From NCBI RefSeq assembly GCF_000204055.1, contig NW_006768778.1, positions 949,999 through 1,013,998 of the forward strand: a DNA stretch of 64,000 bases, written 5' to 3'. The DNA comes from Melampsora larici-populina 98AG31. Its lineage: Eukaryota; Basidiomycota; Pucciniomycetes; Pucciniales; Melampsoraceae. Made by a program: the position numbers and the translations under genes. Positions 8,760 to 19,429 of the stretch are shown piece after piece (positions within the stretch are counted from its first letter, which is position 1; each line of letters opens with the position of its first letter). The notes under the pieces are model-generated. The model saw nothing but the letters and a program-made list of their open reading frames with translations. It did no database searches and was not told the origin of the DNA.

Positions 8760-10906
8760 ATGCCCATTTTACCAACCTCAGTTAGTAAGTGAACCATTCT
8801 TGATTTTAGAGAGCAGCAGCAGGGTGCTCATCAAGGCTGGCTTACAGCTGAACGTATGAGTCCATACTCACGTGGGCCACCACCTAATAGCCGTTCTCCC
8901 TCTGTGGCTCTTTTGCTCCGATCTCTAAACAACCACGGTGCTCTACAAAATTGTTCAGGTGAGTAACATGTTTATTAGGTCTATTCAGATCACTTTCTCA
9001 CTTCCACTTCAATGCAAGGGTCGCCGTCGGCCCTTGAAGTTGGGCCCAATAACCGTGCGCTACAGAGCATTGTTCCGGGCATGGGCAATACCCCGTCTCA
9101 AAGCTCCCAAAACAACATTTCAGGCACGCCTTCAACCCAGGGTGCGATATCTAACCTGGGTATCCAGCCGATGTCTCCAGACCATAGTGGCAACGAACTT
9201 GAAGCCAATCACCTTGGTGGTGAACGAGAAGATCAGGCTTTAACCGACATCGCACGACCTCTTACTGCCTCTGAACAAGCCTTCTTGCAAGCCTTGTCCA
9301 CCGAGTGTGGATTGGATGAACATCACCAGGATTACGTCCAGACGCTAGCTTGGGTCAGTTCCCGATTCCAGTTATTCTACCGTCTCAAATCCAAAGATCA
9401 CATTAACAAGAGAAATAACAGTTTATCAGTCCTCGTCATCGTCATATCACACTTATCGCCTCTCATGCGGGTTTGCTCATGGAGCAAAGCAACCTTTCCA
9501 TGAGGGTGACCGGCCTTGTCGAGACTATCACCGGCCTTGTCAAGACTGTGACCGGACTTGCCGACACTGTTCAAGCACTTGCCGATGAGATACGCACTCC
9601 AGGCTTGGTTGCTGCCCGCGCGGTGCCTGCTCCAGTCACTGGTGGTCCGACTCCTGCTTCAGCTGCGAGCTCCAACGCCGCGGCGCCCACCACCCCATGG
9701 GTTGCCTCGTCATTGCTACTGGTGGGATAGAATTGCTTTCTGATAAGATAATATCTTATCACTTTCTCTTTCGTTGATATCCAAATTTGATCTTCGAACA
9801 CCCGCAGGATGCAATCTCCCAATTGGCAGACAAGAAGGTTACATTGCCCTTGCTCGAGGGATACACCGCACTCAAAGCTGCGAATGGTGTCACCCTTACC
9901 AATTCTCTCTTCAATATTGTGAAGGTAAATTAATTCACACATCATGATACAAGCCCTTACCCAAATTGACCAGAACCTACATACCAGCTTGAGTTAGCCA
10001 AGAAACCTGCGGCCTGGAAGGACGAACACCTGCCACGCAAAGTACTAGGGATAACCGATTCCCAGGGTGTCAAGCAATACTATACTGACATCAAGAATGG
10101 ATGCAAACACGCTCGAGGGAAAATGCACAATTCAGTGAGTTTTACGCAAAATCCCATCAGGTCAGGCAATTGACCTGCTCTATCCTCGCAGGTCTTAAGT
10201 GGGGTGTATGAGTCAAAAGCCGGCGTCATACTTACCAACCCCGTGCCCGATCTCCCGGAACTTGTGTTCATTGTCAGTATATGTTGATTTATTATGATGA
10301 AACAATCACTTACTGAATCAAGAATTCCAGATTGCCGAGAAATGTGGAACCACAGGTCACCACCCAGACGTCAATAGCTAATTATGGGAAGCCACTGATC
10401 ATTTTACCCGTGCGCAAGCGGCTTACATCGTAAGCCAAAATATTTGACATTGCTATCTATCTATCACCGACCCTGACTCAGTTGTGTATCTACCACAAAT
10501 GAAGCGACGAGAGGCCCTTCGCATCTTCCAGATTGGGAAGGGGCCTACTTCAATATGGGCGGCTGTTGACAAACAGCTTGAAAAGCTTCTTCGGGAGGAA
10601 AGGAATCGCATGGGAAAAGATGGTTATACTTCTGGAGATTACACTGCCTCGTGTGTATCTTTTCTCTATCATCAATACGGACTGGTCGTCACTTATACTG
10701 AATCAAAGAACGGGTCCAGGTTCTATAAGGTTGTATATGACCAAGACCGCGATTATTTCACGGGCAAGACCTTATTTCAAGACTTGATTAAGTTATACTC
10801 ATTTGAATTGCCATCCGAAGATCAAATCGAAGCAGGGATTGCACCAACGCCAACGCAAAACGTCGAACAAATGGAGCTTAATGAAGAAGGCTTGATGGAT
10901 ATCTAA
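8760..10906 (+). pseudogene. Decayed multi-exon gene of unknown function
   Basis: I do not recognise a named domain. Nine exons can be followed with consistent phase: 8760-8784, 8812-8958, 9019-9353, 9422-9721, 9808-9924, 9988-10134, 10192-10272, 10331-10429 and about 10482-10906, with mostly GTGAGT, GTCAGT or GTAAGT donors. The start is Pro/Ser-rich. The middle has a heptad-like region of repeated TGLVETITGLVKT motifs, probably coiled coil. The C-terminal half is basic and helical. Two lesions mark decay: an in-frame TAA at 10379-10381 and an apparent one-base loss after CTACCACAA near 10500, needed to reach the last open frame. My impression is that rust genomes carry many repeats of such genes, often near transposons, but I cannot verify that here. 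Exon 4 start and end are the least certain. Confidence 0.55.
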
Positions 10907-11774
10907 TTTCTTTTTCCAACAATCTTGTGACCAAAGTGCATTCTTTTAGGTTACATACAAATAATGTCTTCATACAAATAGTGTCCTTTTTGCAATCTTA
11001 TATCGTGGCTTTTGTTTCTTGTCAAAGCTTTAGTAAGAGTGGAGAGAGAGCGCATTAGTGCATTACAATGCGAACGTGCCTCGTTGGGCAGCTCGCCGCC
11101 CCATATGCCATTGGCGGCGCGTCCTCGCCGCGCCATTCAAACATTTCATAACCCGTCTTGAGGTGGCCTGAGCTGGTCTGCGAACAGGTGCCAGAGTCGA
11201 CCGTAAGGGTATGTGTGAGGGCCGCCTGCAGAGGCCTATTGGCCGCCTACAGACCGGTTTCAGACTCGGCATCAAAATGGCTCGAAAAGGTCATTTCCAT
11301 GGTCGACCTTCAGACCGTCTTCCACAGCGGGAGCGCAGCCGGTCCTCAGACGGTCTTCGCTGCCGGTCTCAAGACCGGCCAAACCCTCCGGTGGTGTACA
11401 CTTAGGTCGAATTTTCACGTGCATGTGGAAAGACTTTGACGACAAAGAGCATGTGGATGTTTTCTCAAGATATGTTTGGGGTTGTGGTGTCTTTCTGGGA
11501 CCTAATCATTTGTTTTAATGAATCGACATGTGCATTCATAGCCAAGTTGAAACTTCCAAGAGCCCTCATGAAACATTAGATCCTCCTAGGTAAATTGTCA
11601 ATTCCTCTTCACACACATGATTGTACTAGTATTGACATAATGAATTTTAATTTTCTACTATACTTTTTGATAATATATCTTTGTATGAGACACAAAATTT
11701 AACCCGACTATGGGGAAGTGCAGCCCAGAATTAAACTTGTGTGCCTCTCACACTCAAGGATGGCTTTTCACCGT
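10907..11774. other. Gene-free stretch with a G+C-rich palindromic patch
   Basis: Most of this is AT-rich and featureless. 11080-11400 is clearly more G+C-rich and full of CAGACCGGT/CAGACGGTC variants. It includes the perfect palindrome GCCGGTCT-CA-AGACCGGC at 11362-11379. Overlapping open frames there look like products of base composition. It may be a mobile-element fragment. Confidence 0.5.
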
Positions 11775-11930
11775 GATTGAGAATCTCGTTTGCAAATAGA
11801 TAGAGAGCGAGGAATCCTACAAGGACGACACATGTGATGAGAAGAAGTAGAGGATGATAAAAGACACTTTCAAAGGTAAGAAGACTAAGATCAGAACACC
11901 AAGGATTACCATCATTTTTCTGGAAACATG
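11775..11930 (-). pseudogene. Relic of the small membrane-protein family
   Basis: Minus-strand translation gives a stretch like VILGVLILVFLPLKVSFIIL. It then continues, after a frame change, with GFLALYLFANEIL. Both match in order the second hydrophobic block and the GFLAFCFFANEII segment of the intact copies at 12.7-13.2 and 16.6-17.2 kb. The N-terminus and the conserved TPP...NLPP region are gone. It lies just outside the left end of the segmental duplication and is transcribed in the same direction as the two intact copies. Confidence 0.65.
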
Positions 11931-12663
11931 ATTAAAATTTCCGCCATGATCTGATTGGATTGTGAAGTCCCTTTCAAGCATCCACCCTTTCTTTGTACAA
12001 TGATAGTGGCTGATGAACTTGTGCATCGTAGATCAGGTTTTTCTATCTAGACAAAAACTCGTTCTGCATCACTGTTGTTGGAATTGTGGTTCAGAGACAA
12101 TTTCATTTGATCAAGATAATTCTCCACAGGCGTAGGGCTGCTTGCACCATCATGCTACAGATGGAACATCTGTACTTAATGTGTACCACAAACTTACAGG
12201 ATTTTGTGGCAGTTTTACTACTACCCACTTTGCAAAGATCAACTTTGTGAATATCGGGAAAAAACACCAAAAGCTATCTCAAGTGGTAATGTTCATATTC
12301 CCTTGTTGTATTCAAAATTCATATATACTACAAAGTAACTTACGAGGATTGGGAGGATGTATTTATAACATGATCTCACTTTGCCGAGATCAACTTTGTG
12401 TAGATCGAGAAAAAACCCCAAAAATTAACATTCCAAGTAAAGAGTCTGATTGATACGCCACGGGCAGAAATAAAAGATAATAAAGATAATAAAATATAAC
12501 CAATAAGAGCATTGTTCTTGAGACGAGTTTTATGGATGATAATTAATAAACAATTTTCAATTTTACACCAAACACGGATCAATACCTAAGATGATTCAAG
12601 AAAATATGTAGAAAAGAACGGTTCATGAAAGAGAGTATAGAGAAGTTTAAGAAGAAAAGCCAT

Positions 12664-13210
12664 TCATTTCGATCCCCGACGTCCTGTAATCAAATCATCG
12701 AGCATAAGAAAAACAAACATGAAAGACAAGAATAGAAAGCGAGGACATACCATCGGGAGAACGAGATCTAGCTTTGCTTCTTTTTTTGCGAATAGATCTA
12801 GGAATAACCATAAGGAAGGCAGGGTCTTGTTGGCCATATCGAGGAGGTAAATTTGTAACATGAAGTCCAGTAGGAGGAGTGATAACAATATCAGGAATAG
12901 GAGGAGTAACAATGATGATGGGAATAGAAGAAGGGGGAAAGTCATCAAGGTCTTGATCGAAGTTGATGATTTCGTTGGCGAAGAAACAAAAAGCTAAAAA
13001 TCCTGCAAGGATAGAAAGGATGAGAAGAAATAGACAGATCATGAAAGTCACCTCTGAAGGTAAGAAAGCTAAGATCATGACACCAATGATTACTACCAGT
13101 CTAAACTTCTTTGGGAAAAGCAAGTGGACGATGACGAATAGTAGAATGGTGGGTAAAACGTAAATCAAGAGTATTTGAAAGAGCTTATGGTAGAGTAGTG
13201 AAGAATTCAT
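12664..13210 (-). CDS. Small membrane protein, undescribed family (copy 1)
   Basis: I do not recognise this protein, but it has paralogues at 16.6-17.2, 39.6-40.1 and 58.9-59.4 kb. Exon 1 is 13210-12751 and a terminal mini-exon is 12683-12664. The donor is GTATGT and the acceptor ATTACAG, giving 159 residues that end SPDGRRGSK. Two or three hydrophobic segments (about 8-30, 36-50, 55-77) are followed by an acidic stretch. Next comes the family signature ITPPTGLHVTNLPPRYGQQD (about 112-131) with a following AFL, then a basic Arg/Ser tail. Topology is probably membrane anchored with a cytosolic or lumenal tail; the hydrophobic start could also act as a signal anchor. A TATA-like GTATTTAAAC and a GCTGATC module lie 140-190 bp upstream. 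The function is unknown. Conservation of the signature across divergent copies argues for a real protein. Confidence 0.75.
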
Positions 13211-13344
13211 GATGAGAAAGTGGATTGATTAGAAGACAAGAAGGTGAAAAGATGAGAGTGAAGTTGTTCGAGATTTGAAAAGAATCAATCAGTTCGAGAT
13301 GGTAGAAGTGATGAAATGTCACAAAAGCTCTTGGGCTGAAGAGA

Positions 13345-13440
13345 AGGTTTAAATACTTCATCCCATGCTGATCGCAAGCTGATCAGCTTTTTCAAATGTA
13401 ACATTATTATTATGCTCAAAATGAAATGTGAATGATTTCT
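13345..13440 (-). promoter_or_regulatory. Shared upstream module of family copy 1
   Basis: Reading on the minus strand, GCTGATCAGC plus a second GATCAGC lie just upstream of a TATA-like ATTTAAAC. Close versions stand upstream of copy 2 (17370-17460) and in the orphan module near 15840-15960. Looser versions precede the copies at 38.5, 39.6 and 59.4 kb. Confidence 0.5.
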
Positions 13441-15735
13441 TCAACATTCCAATCAATTTGTAAAATCGCTTTCAAAGATCCATTATCAGTACAGTCTCTA
13501 ATGCTGATTAGTACAAGCATTAAAGACTAGGTTTTTTATTTGGACACAACAAATTTTGATCTGTATCTCCATTGTTTATAATGTTGTTGTTTGTAAACAA
13601 GTGTATCTTGATTCAAAAATTTCCTCAGCCGTCGTGGTTTACGACCACCTCTGACAGGAAGACTTTTGTACGTCCGAGTGCTGCTACGTCGAAGGTCAAA
13701 GCAATCAGCTCACCATTTACATAAAGATTCCCCAGAAATATGGGTTCAACCAAGAGAGCAAGTCTCATGATCAAACTGCTTCAAAAATGTGAAATCTATG
13801 AATGGTGATCCCCTTTTGATTTTTTTAGTTGTTTCACATTAACTTCGATAGGTGCCTACAAACAAAAGATAAAAGAGCGGGAATTCGATAAGAACTCTAT
13901 TTACGTTTTGTTTTTATTGTACAACTTTCTCATGAGTAGACCGAGGATAAGCAAACAGAAGGTTGTTCAAAAGTTCTGCAGGTGTGCTCAAAGACTCCAG
14001 TCCCTATAAGATTGAACTATAGCGAGAAACCTATGGACAATCGCCAAAGAGGACGTTTGCTGAAGGAATTCTACTGTAAGTCTCTGAGACTTGCCGTGCA
14101 AGAAATCACCGAATTTTGGTAGTCCTCCCAAGAGGTAATTGGCCGGTTGGAGTCACTTTGTCTTCAACAGGCCGCACGGAAATCAGACCTTTCGGCCCCA
14201 ATCTGGCGAGGCGTGTCGTATCAGGTATTAGCATCTGAACGTAGCTACCAAAATGTACTTTCCAGCTAATCTCTCCTGGTGATACCAATACCAATATGAT
14301 ATACACCCGCATACAACCATTGGGACTTTGGGGAAAACTCTTTATTTTCCCCAACCTCTGCTTCCTACGCTGCTATGTACTGTTCAAGTGCAACTGCTAT
14401 CTCATCAGGCTTGTCCGATCCTTCGGGTGCAAGACTTCAGTAAATTGTTTCATCCGACTCAACACATATATTTTACTTCAAGAGCCGGGCATTTTTCTGT
14501 TGTTATCAATTGGATCAATGGATGTAGGCACAGCCAAGAAGATGCCGTCAAAGAGCGATAAACTTGAAGTTATATATATTGGAAGTGCCACGTTGAATCT
14601 CTGTCCGAACATCGTAATTTGTGATGAGCCGTAAATTTTCTGAATGCGAGCCTCCAATCAAACCTGTGGTGGTTGTTCGATCATCCGTATGATTGAAGTT
14701 CGTAAACACAATGCAACTTCCATAAAATGGGCATATCTAACTTCGAATGAGCATGAGGAGGACTCAAAGCCTAGAGGGTAGTTTCAATCAAGTGAAGGAT
14801 GGTTTGAGTCTAGGGCTAAAAGCTTAAAAATTTAGTGTTACGTGAGGCGAGTTCTGAGTCCTGACTGGCATAGAGGGCTTGTCGAAAAGTCTTGGGCCTA
14901 CTTAATCACAAAATATCCCCACACACAAAATGAGGAAGAAACCAACGCATTGGTTTATTGTAGCTATCTCCTCCATTGATTTTGATCCCTACATGATACC
15001 TGTAGCGTGTGTCCAAGTGCAGCCAAGTGAACCAGGTAAGTGATTCTGAAGTAGAGCTGAATTCGATCAAAGCCCTTCCAAGGGATCTTTCGTTAGAAAA
15101 GATATCGTTCATTGAACATAGTTGACACTTGATCTGACTCTCCAAGACGTCACATTGATGAGATTGATCATAACGAGGTATTGAAGTGTCATCATGCATC
15201 CTGTTATGGGGGTTTATATACAGAGCTTCGTATCATTCTGCTATCTGTCTAACTAGGAGTGCCAACACCTTCTCCGTGACTTTGAACAGTGGAAAAGCTC
15301 TGGTCATCAAGCGTACTCAGTCAAAAGGTACATAAATCTAACCATGAAACAAACCAGTCTGGGAGAGGCTGATGTCTATACACCTCAAGTAGCTCAGAGA
15401 TATGCCAAAGAGTTTTACTAGACTACATACCTCACTTCAAAGGAGACCCAACGAAATGATCAGTTTCCAAAGATGGCGCAGGAATGCTATCAAAAACTTA
15501 GTACTCTCAAGTCATCCAGCTGTTATCTACAGAACAAATCTTTACCGAAAACACCACATGTAATAAAAAAATCCATATAAAAAATATATCGGTCACTCCT
15601 CTGCAAAACCTCGTGAGCATTTCTTTCATCAAAGAAAGTGGCTTGGTTGCGCAGCGGTCCTTATCGGAGAGTGCGCAACAAAACCCAAGGGTTCAGAATC
15701 CGTTGTGTTTTGCGGCGGTTCCGGTATTGATGAGG
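13441..15735. other. Right arm of duplication copy A and following gene-free DNA
   Basis: No convincing gene. The arm is repeated at 17460-19215 but the open frames in it (for example 14106-14354 on the minus strand) are not kept in the second copy. The sequence is therefore noncoding or long-dead coding DNA. 14900-15735 shows no recognisable feature. Confidence 0.55.
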
Positions 15736-16000
15736 GATTCTTGATTCAACACTGGATTGATTGATTTCAAGATGAAAGGTGAAGTAAGGTGAAGAGAAGG
15801 TAGTGCGGATCAAGCAAGACAAAGCTTTGTCACTATATAAGATTTTAAATACCTTATCTCATGCTGATTGTAATCACCTCAGCGTTGGAAAATGAACATC
15901 ATTTCAACTTGAGATGCTTCATTTACACCATGTTTTGATCAAATTTAGAAGTCAATTTTAAGGATACATAAAGTCTCTTGGTGATATAAGTACTGCTTTT
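15736..16000 (-). pseudogene. Orphan upstream module of the small membrane family
   Basis: The minus strand repeats the family's 5' flank: GTGTAAATGAAGCATCTC, a Cys-free GCTGAGGTGATTACAATCAGCATGAG-like block, a TATA-like box and ATCAATCAATCC. At the expected start codon the sequence departs into unrelated DNA. It reads as a decayed or deleted family copy whose promoter region survives. Confidence 0.5.
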
Positions 16001-16179
16001 GATGTTCATGACTTCATACACGAAAGATTGATTTGTTGGTTTGGACTCAATGCTCAATATTCAGTGCTATCGCTGCTATCATGGGGTGGAGACAGCTTTA
16101 TTTTCATCCAAGAGCAACCCCATATAGTGTTGTGTATTGTCTCATGATCCTCAAATCTGGGATTTCAGTGCGTAATGTG

Positions 16180-19100
16180 TAGCACAAATCGGTTTATGAG
16201 AATTTGAAGGATATCTTTACTATACTATCTCGCTTTGTAAAGATTAACTTGATGAAGAGCGAGAAAAAACCCCAAATTTATTATATTCAAGTAATGAGCC
16301 CCATCTCGACACGACCAATAAAAAAACGGAAGAACAATTAGATATGATGGATAAAAACGTTCTTTTTTTAGCTTTGATAGAAAGCAAACTGTGAATTTTA
16401 ATTTTATATGAAACATTGAAGAAACACTGAAGAATAACCACAAGCCAAATTCAACGAGAGTGTTATGAATCCACAATAAGAACGCTCCAATCGACCGTAA
16501 ACCAACAAATTCTGTGATGGAAAGAGGAAAAGTAAATCAGAGTTGATCTGGAACTTGAGTTAAAGTATACAAGAATCAGAATTAGAAACATACCTAAAAG
16601 TAATCAAGAAAAGACCCAGCGAATTCCATGAAAGAGTGTATTCAAAAAAACATAAAACAAAGCCATCCATCTTGATCCTGGCCGCCCTACAATCAAATCA
16701 TCGAATATAAGCAAAAAGAAAAACAAAAGAAAATATTGAAAATCAAGGACATACCATTTGGAGCGCTAGGTCTAGGTCCAGGTCTAGGTCTAGTTTTGCT
16801 CTTTCTTTTTGTTCGAATAGACTTACGAATGACCATAAGAAAGGCCGGATCTTGTTGGTAATATCCAGGAGGTAGGTTTGTAACATGAGGTTTGGTAGGA
16901 GGAGTGATAACGATGACAGGAATAGGAGGAGTAGCAATGACAATGGGAATAGAAGAAGGAGGAAAGTCATCAAAGCCTAGATCGAAGTTGATGATTTTGT
17001 TGGCGAAGAAACAAAAAGCTAAGAATCCTGCAAGGATAGAAAAGATGAGAAGAAATAGACAGATTATGAAGGTCGCCTCTGAAGGTAAGAAAGCTAAGAT
17101 CATAACACCAATGATTACTACTAGTCGAAATTTCTTTGGGAAAAGCAAGTGGACGATGAAGAATAGTAGAATGATAGGTAAAACGTAAATCAAGAGTATT
17201 TCAAAGAGACTATGGTAGAGTAGTGAAGGATTCATGATGAGAGAATGGATTGATTGACTGAAAGATTAAAAGTAAAGGTAAAGGGGAAGGAGAAGTTCGA
17301 TAAATAAAAAGACCCAAAGTTTTGAGACGGTAGAGGTGATGGGAAGACTGAAAGATTTTCGATCAAAGAAACGGGTCAAATACCCCGTCTCACGCTGATC
17401 GTAAGCTGATCAGCTTTTTCAACTGTAGCATTATTCTTATGCTTCAAATGAAATGTCATTCATTTCTACCATGTTCCGATCAATTTCTTAAGTACCTTTC
17501 AAGTATTTATTAACCCCTTTCACAATATTTGTAAAGCCTCTCATACTGATTTGTGCAAGCATTCAAGACCGAGTTTTTTATTTGAACTCAACAAATTTCG
17601 ATCTGTATTCCCATTTTTCTCGATATTGTTGTTTCTAAACAAGTATATTTCAATCCAAAAACGAATCCTCAGCGAACATTGCATCTGTTCAAGATCACTT
17701 CGGACAGAAACAAATATTCAGCTTGGATCTGCTCAGGTAATGTCTCTGACTTCTGAGTCTCACGCTATACATTCAAGTGCTGCTACCCCAAAGCTAAAGA
17801 ATTCAATGTCTACTGATAATGATAACTACACCCCGAGATTATCCACAATGTTTCCTCTGAAATATTGTAAGATATCAGCTCAATAGTTACGAAGATTCCC
17901 CAGGAATATAGGTGTTACCAAGAAAGTGAGACCAATGGTCCAATTGCTTCAAAAATGTAGAACGTTAGAGTGGAGCTCCCCTTTCAAATATTTCTTTGAT
18001 TGTTTCACACTGACTTCGATAGGTGTCTACAAACAAGTGATAAAAGAGCAGAAATTCGACGCCAGATGGGTGTTCAATTGACACACTGTTTTGTTCTGAT
18101 GGGTTCAACCAAGGAAGTCAGACCCACTATCGAAGCAATCCGATCATGGGGGGAGCAATTCAAAAAATGTAGAATTCTTTCGTAGTTTTGAAAGCTTTTG
18201 TATTTGTTTCGCATTGACTTCGATAGTAGTCCACCAGCAAAAGATAAAAGAGCAGAATTGGATGACAAAGGAGACTGCCTTGTAGACCCATTGTTTTCTT
18301 TTTACAACTTTCTCATGAGTAGACCGCGGATACAAAAGCAGGGGTTTGTTCGATAGTTTTGTATGAGCGCTTAAAGACTTCAGTACTGTAAGCTTGCGCG
18401 AGGAGGAAACCCAATGAGTAATTCCAAAAAAAGATGGGTTGATCAATGAAGTCTACTCTGACTCTTCTAGTCTCGCCGTGCAAGAAATCCGTACTTTTTG
18501 TGGTCCTCGTAAGACGTAAGTGACCGGGGTGGGATGAGCCGGACTTCAACAGACGGTACGGCAATTGGTCCATTCTGCTCCCATCTTGTGTGTCGTATCA
18601 GGTAGCATTTGAACGTAGTTACTAATAGGAACTTTCCAGCTAATCTTTCCCAATAACCTGTGCAGCGTAAAACACTGGTGGCATGAGATGTGTTGCTCTG
18701 GGGGAAACGATCCATCTTGCTTTTCCCTCTCCTGCCTTCCGTGCTCATATGTGTGCACATGTCATCAGGCTAGTTCCACCCTTGGGAACAAGACTCCAAG
18801 TCATCCGGGTGAACTTAAGAGCCGGGTATTTTTATGTTGTTATCGCTTTGTAGGACGGCAGATGTAGACGAAGATACGAGGATATCGTCCAAAACTTAAA
18901 GCGATGGAGATATAGGTATATGCTGAGAGTGACATTTGGGATCTCTGTCCGAACGTAGCCATTTGTGACATGGGCCTTGTATTTTCTTGATGTAAGCCTC
19001 CAATCGAACATGTTTTTGTTGAATCATTTGTTTGATTGAATTTCGTACACAGCTTCCAGAAACTTGGGCATCTCTAGGGCTTGAATGAGCTTGAGGAGGA

Positions 19101-19215
19101 CTCAGAGAGGGTATTATGGATCTCGTCTCGATTGAGTTGAGTTGAGTGTAAAGTGAGGATGGTGTGGCCCGCGAGTCAGTCTGAGTTCCTGAGTTAGGGC
19201 TAAAAAGTTTCTAAA
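16180..19215. repeat. Segmental duplication, copy B
   Basis: Second copy of the unit described at 12160-14850, offset about 4.0 kb at the gene and about 4.4 kb at the right end. Part of the difference is a local duplication inside this copy. A block with TTGTTTC..A.TGACTTCGATAG..GT, then AAAGATAAAAGAGCAGAA, occurs at about 18000-18060 and again at about 18200-18260. Confidence 0.8.
16604..17235 (-). CDS. Small membrane protein, undescribed family (copy 2)
   Basis: Exon 1 is 17235-16755 and exon 2 is 16686-16604, with GTATGT donor and TTGTAG acceptor. This gives 187 residues. The first two thirds are very close to copy 1: hydrophobic segments at about 8-30, 36-50 and 55-77, an acidic stretch, then ITPPTKPHVTNLPPGYYQQD (about 112-131). 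A run of basic and proline residues (KSKTRPRPGPRP) is longer than in copy 1. The splice site lies at the same place, after NG. The original stop has changed: where copy 1 has AAATGA this copy has AGATGG. The protein runs on through about 20 hydrophobic residues (WMALFYVF) that could make an extra membrane segment. The function is unknown. Confidence 0.75.
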
Positions 19216-19429
19216 TTTTTCATCAACTTCAACTTCCTTGTTTTCTTTCTTCATCCATGTTTTTATAGTCGTCGATTGTTATTCACAAGTGCTCAGCCAT
19301 CAAATTTATTCATACCTTCATTAACTTCCACATCTATGATCCGACGTCTTCAAACCCGAAACAGTTCAAGATCACTTCAGCAGTCGAATTCATCATTCAC
19401 TCTATGTACCTCAATCAATTCGTCTCCTC
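19216..19429. other. Upstream region of the Pol I factor gene
   Basis: AT-rich leader between the duplication and the gene start. An out-of-frame ATG at 19404 precedes the chosen start. No clear TATA box is seen. Confidence 0.4.

Larger units (their letters stand above)
12160..14850. repeat. Segmental duplication, copy A
   Basis: The sequence matches 16180-19215 in the same order and orientation: the gene's 3' flank (CTTTGC..AGATCAACTT, AGAAAAAACCCCAAA), the gene, its upstream GCTGATC module, and a long right arm with ACTTCGATAGGTG, TCATGAGTAGACCG, CTTGCCGTGCAAGAAATC, GTGTCGTATCAGGTA and CTTTCCAGCTAATCT. Identity varies, so the copies are not very recent. Within this copy the 3'-flank motif is itself duplicated (about 12225-12290 and 12375-12445). 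Confidence 0.8.

Noticed and set aside
11158..11439. Overlapping ORFs in the G+C-rich patch
   Set aside because: Several frames are open at once, as expected from high G+C content, and contain no recognisable domain.
14106..14354. ORF in the right arm of duplication copy A (and 18467-18760 in copy B)
   Set aside because: The two copies share words such as ISWKV and YVQML but frames are not maintained, so coding function is unlikely.
15640..15720. tRNA-like stretch (GGTTGCGCAGCGG ... GGTTCAGAATCC resembling A and B boxes)
   Set aside because: The B-box-like part has an extra base and no acceptor, anticodon or T stems can be folded around it; at most a tRNA-derived relic.
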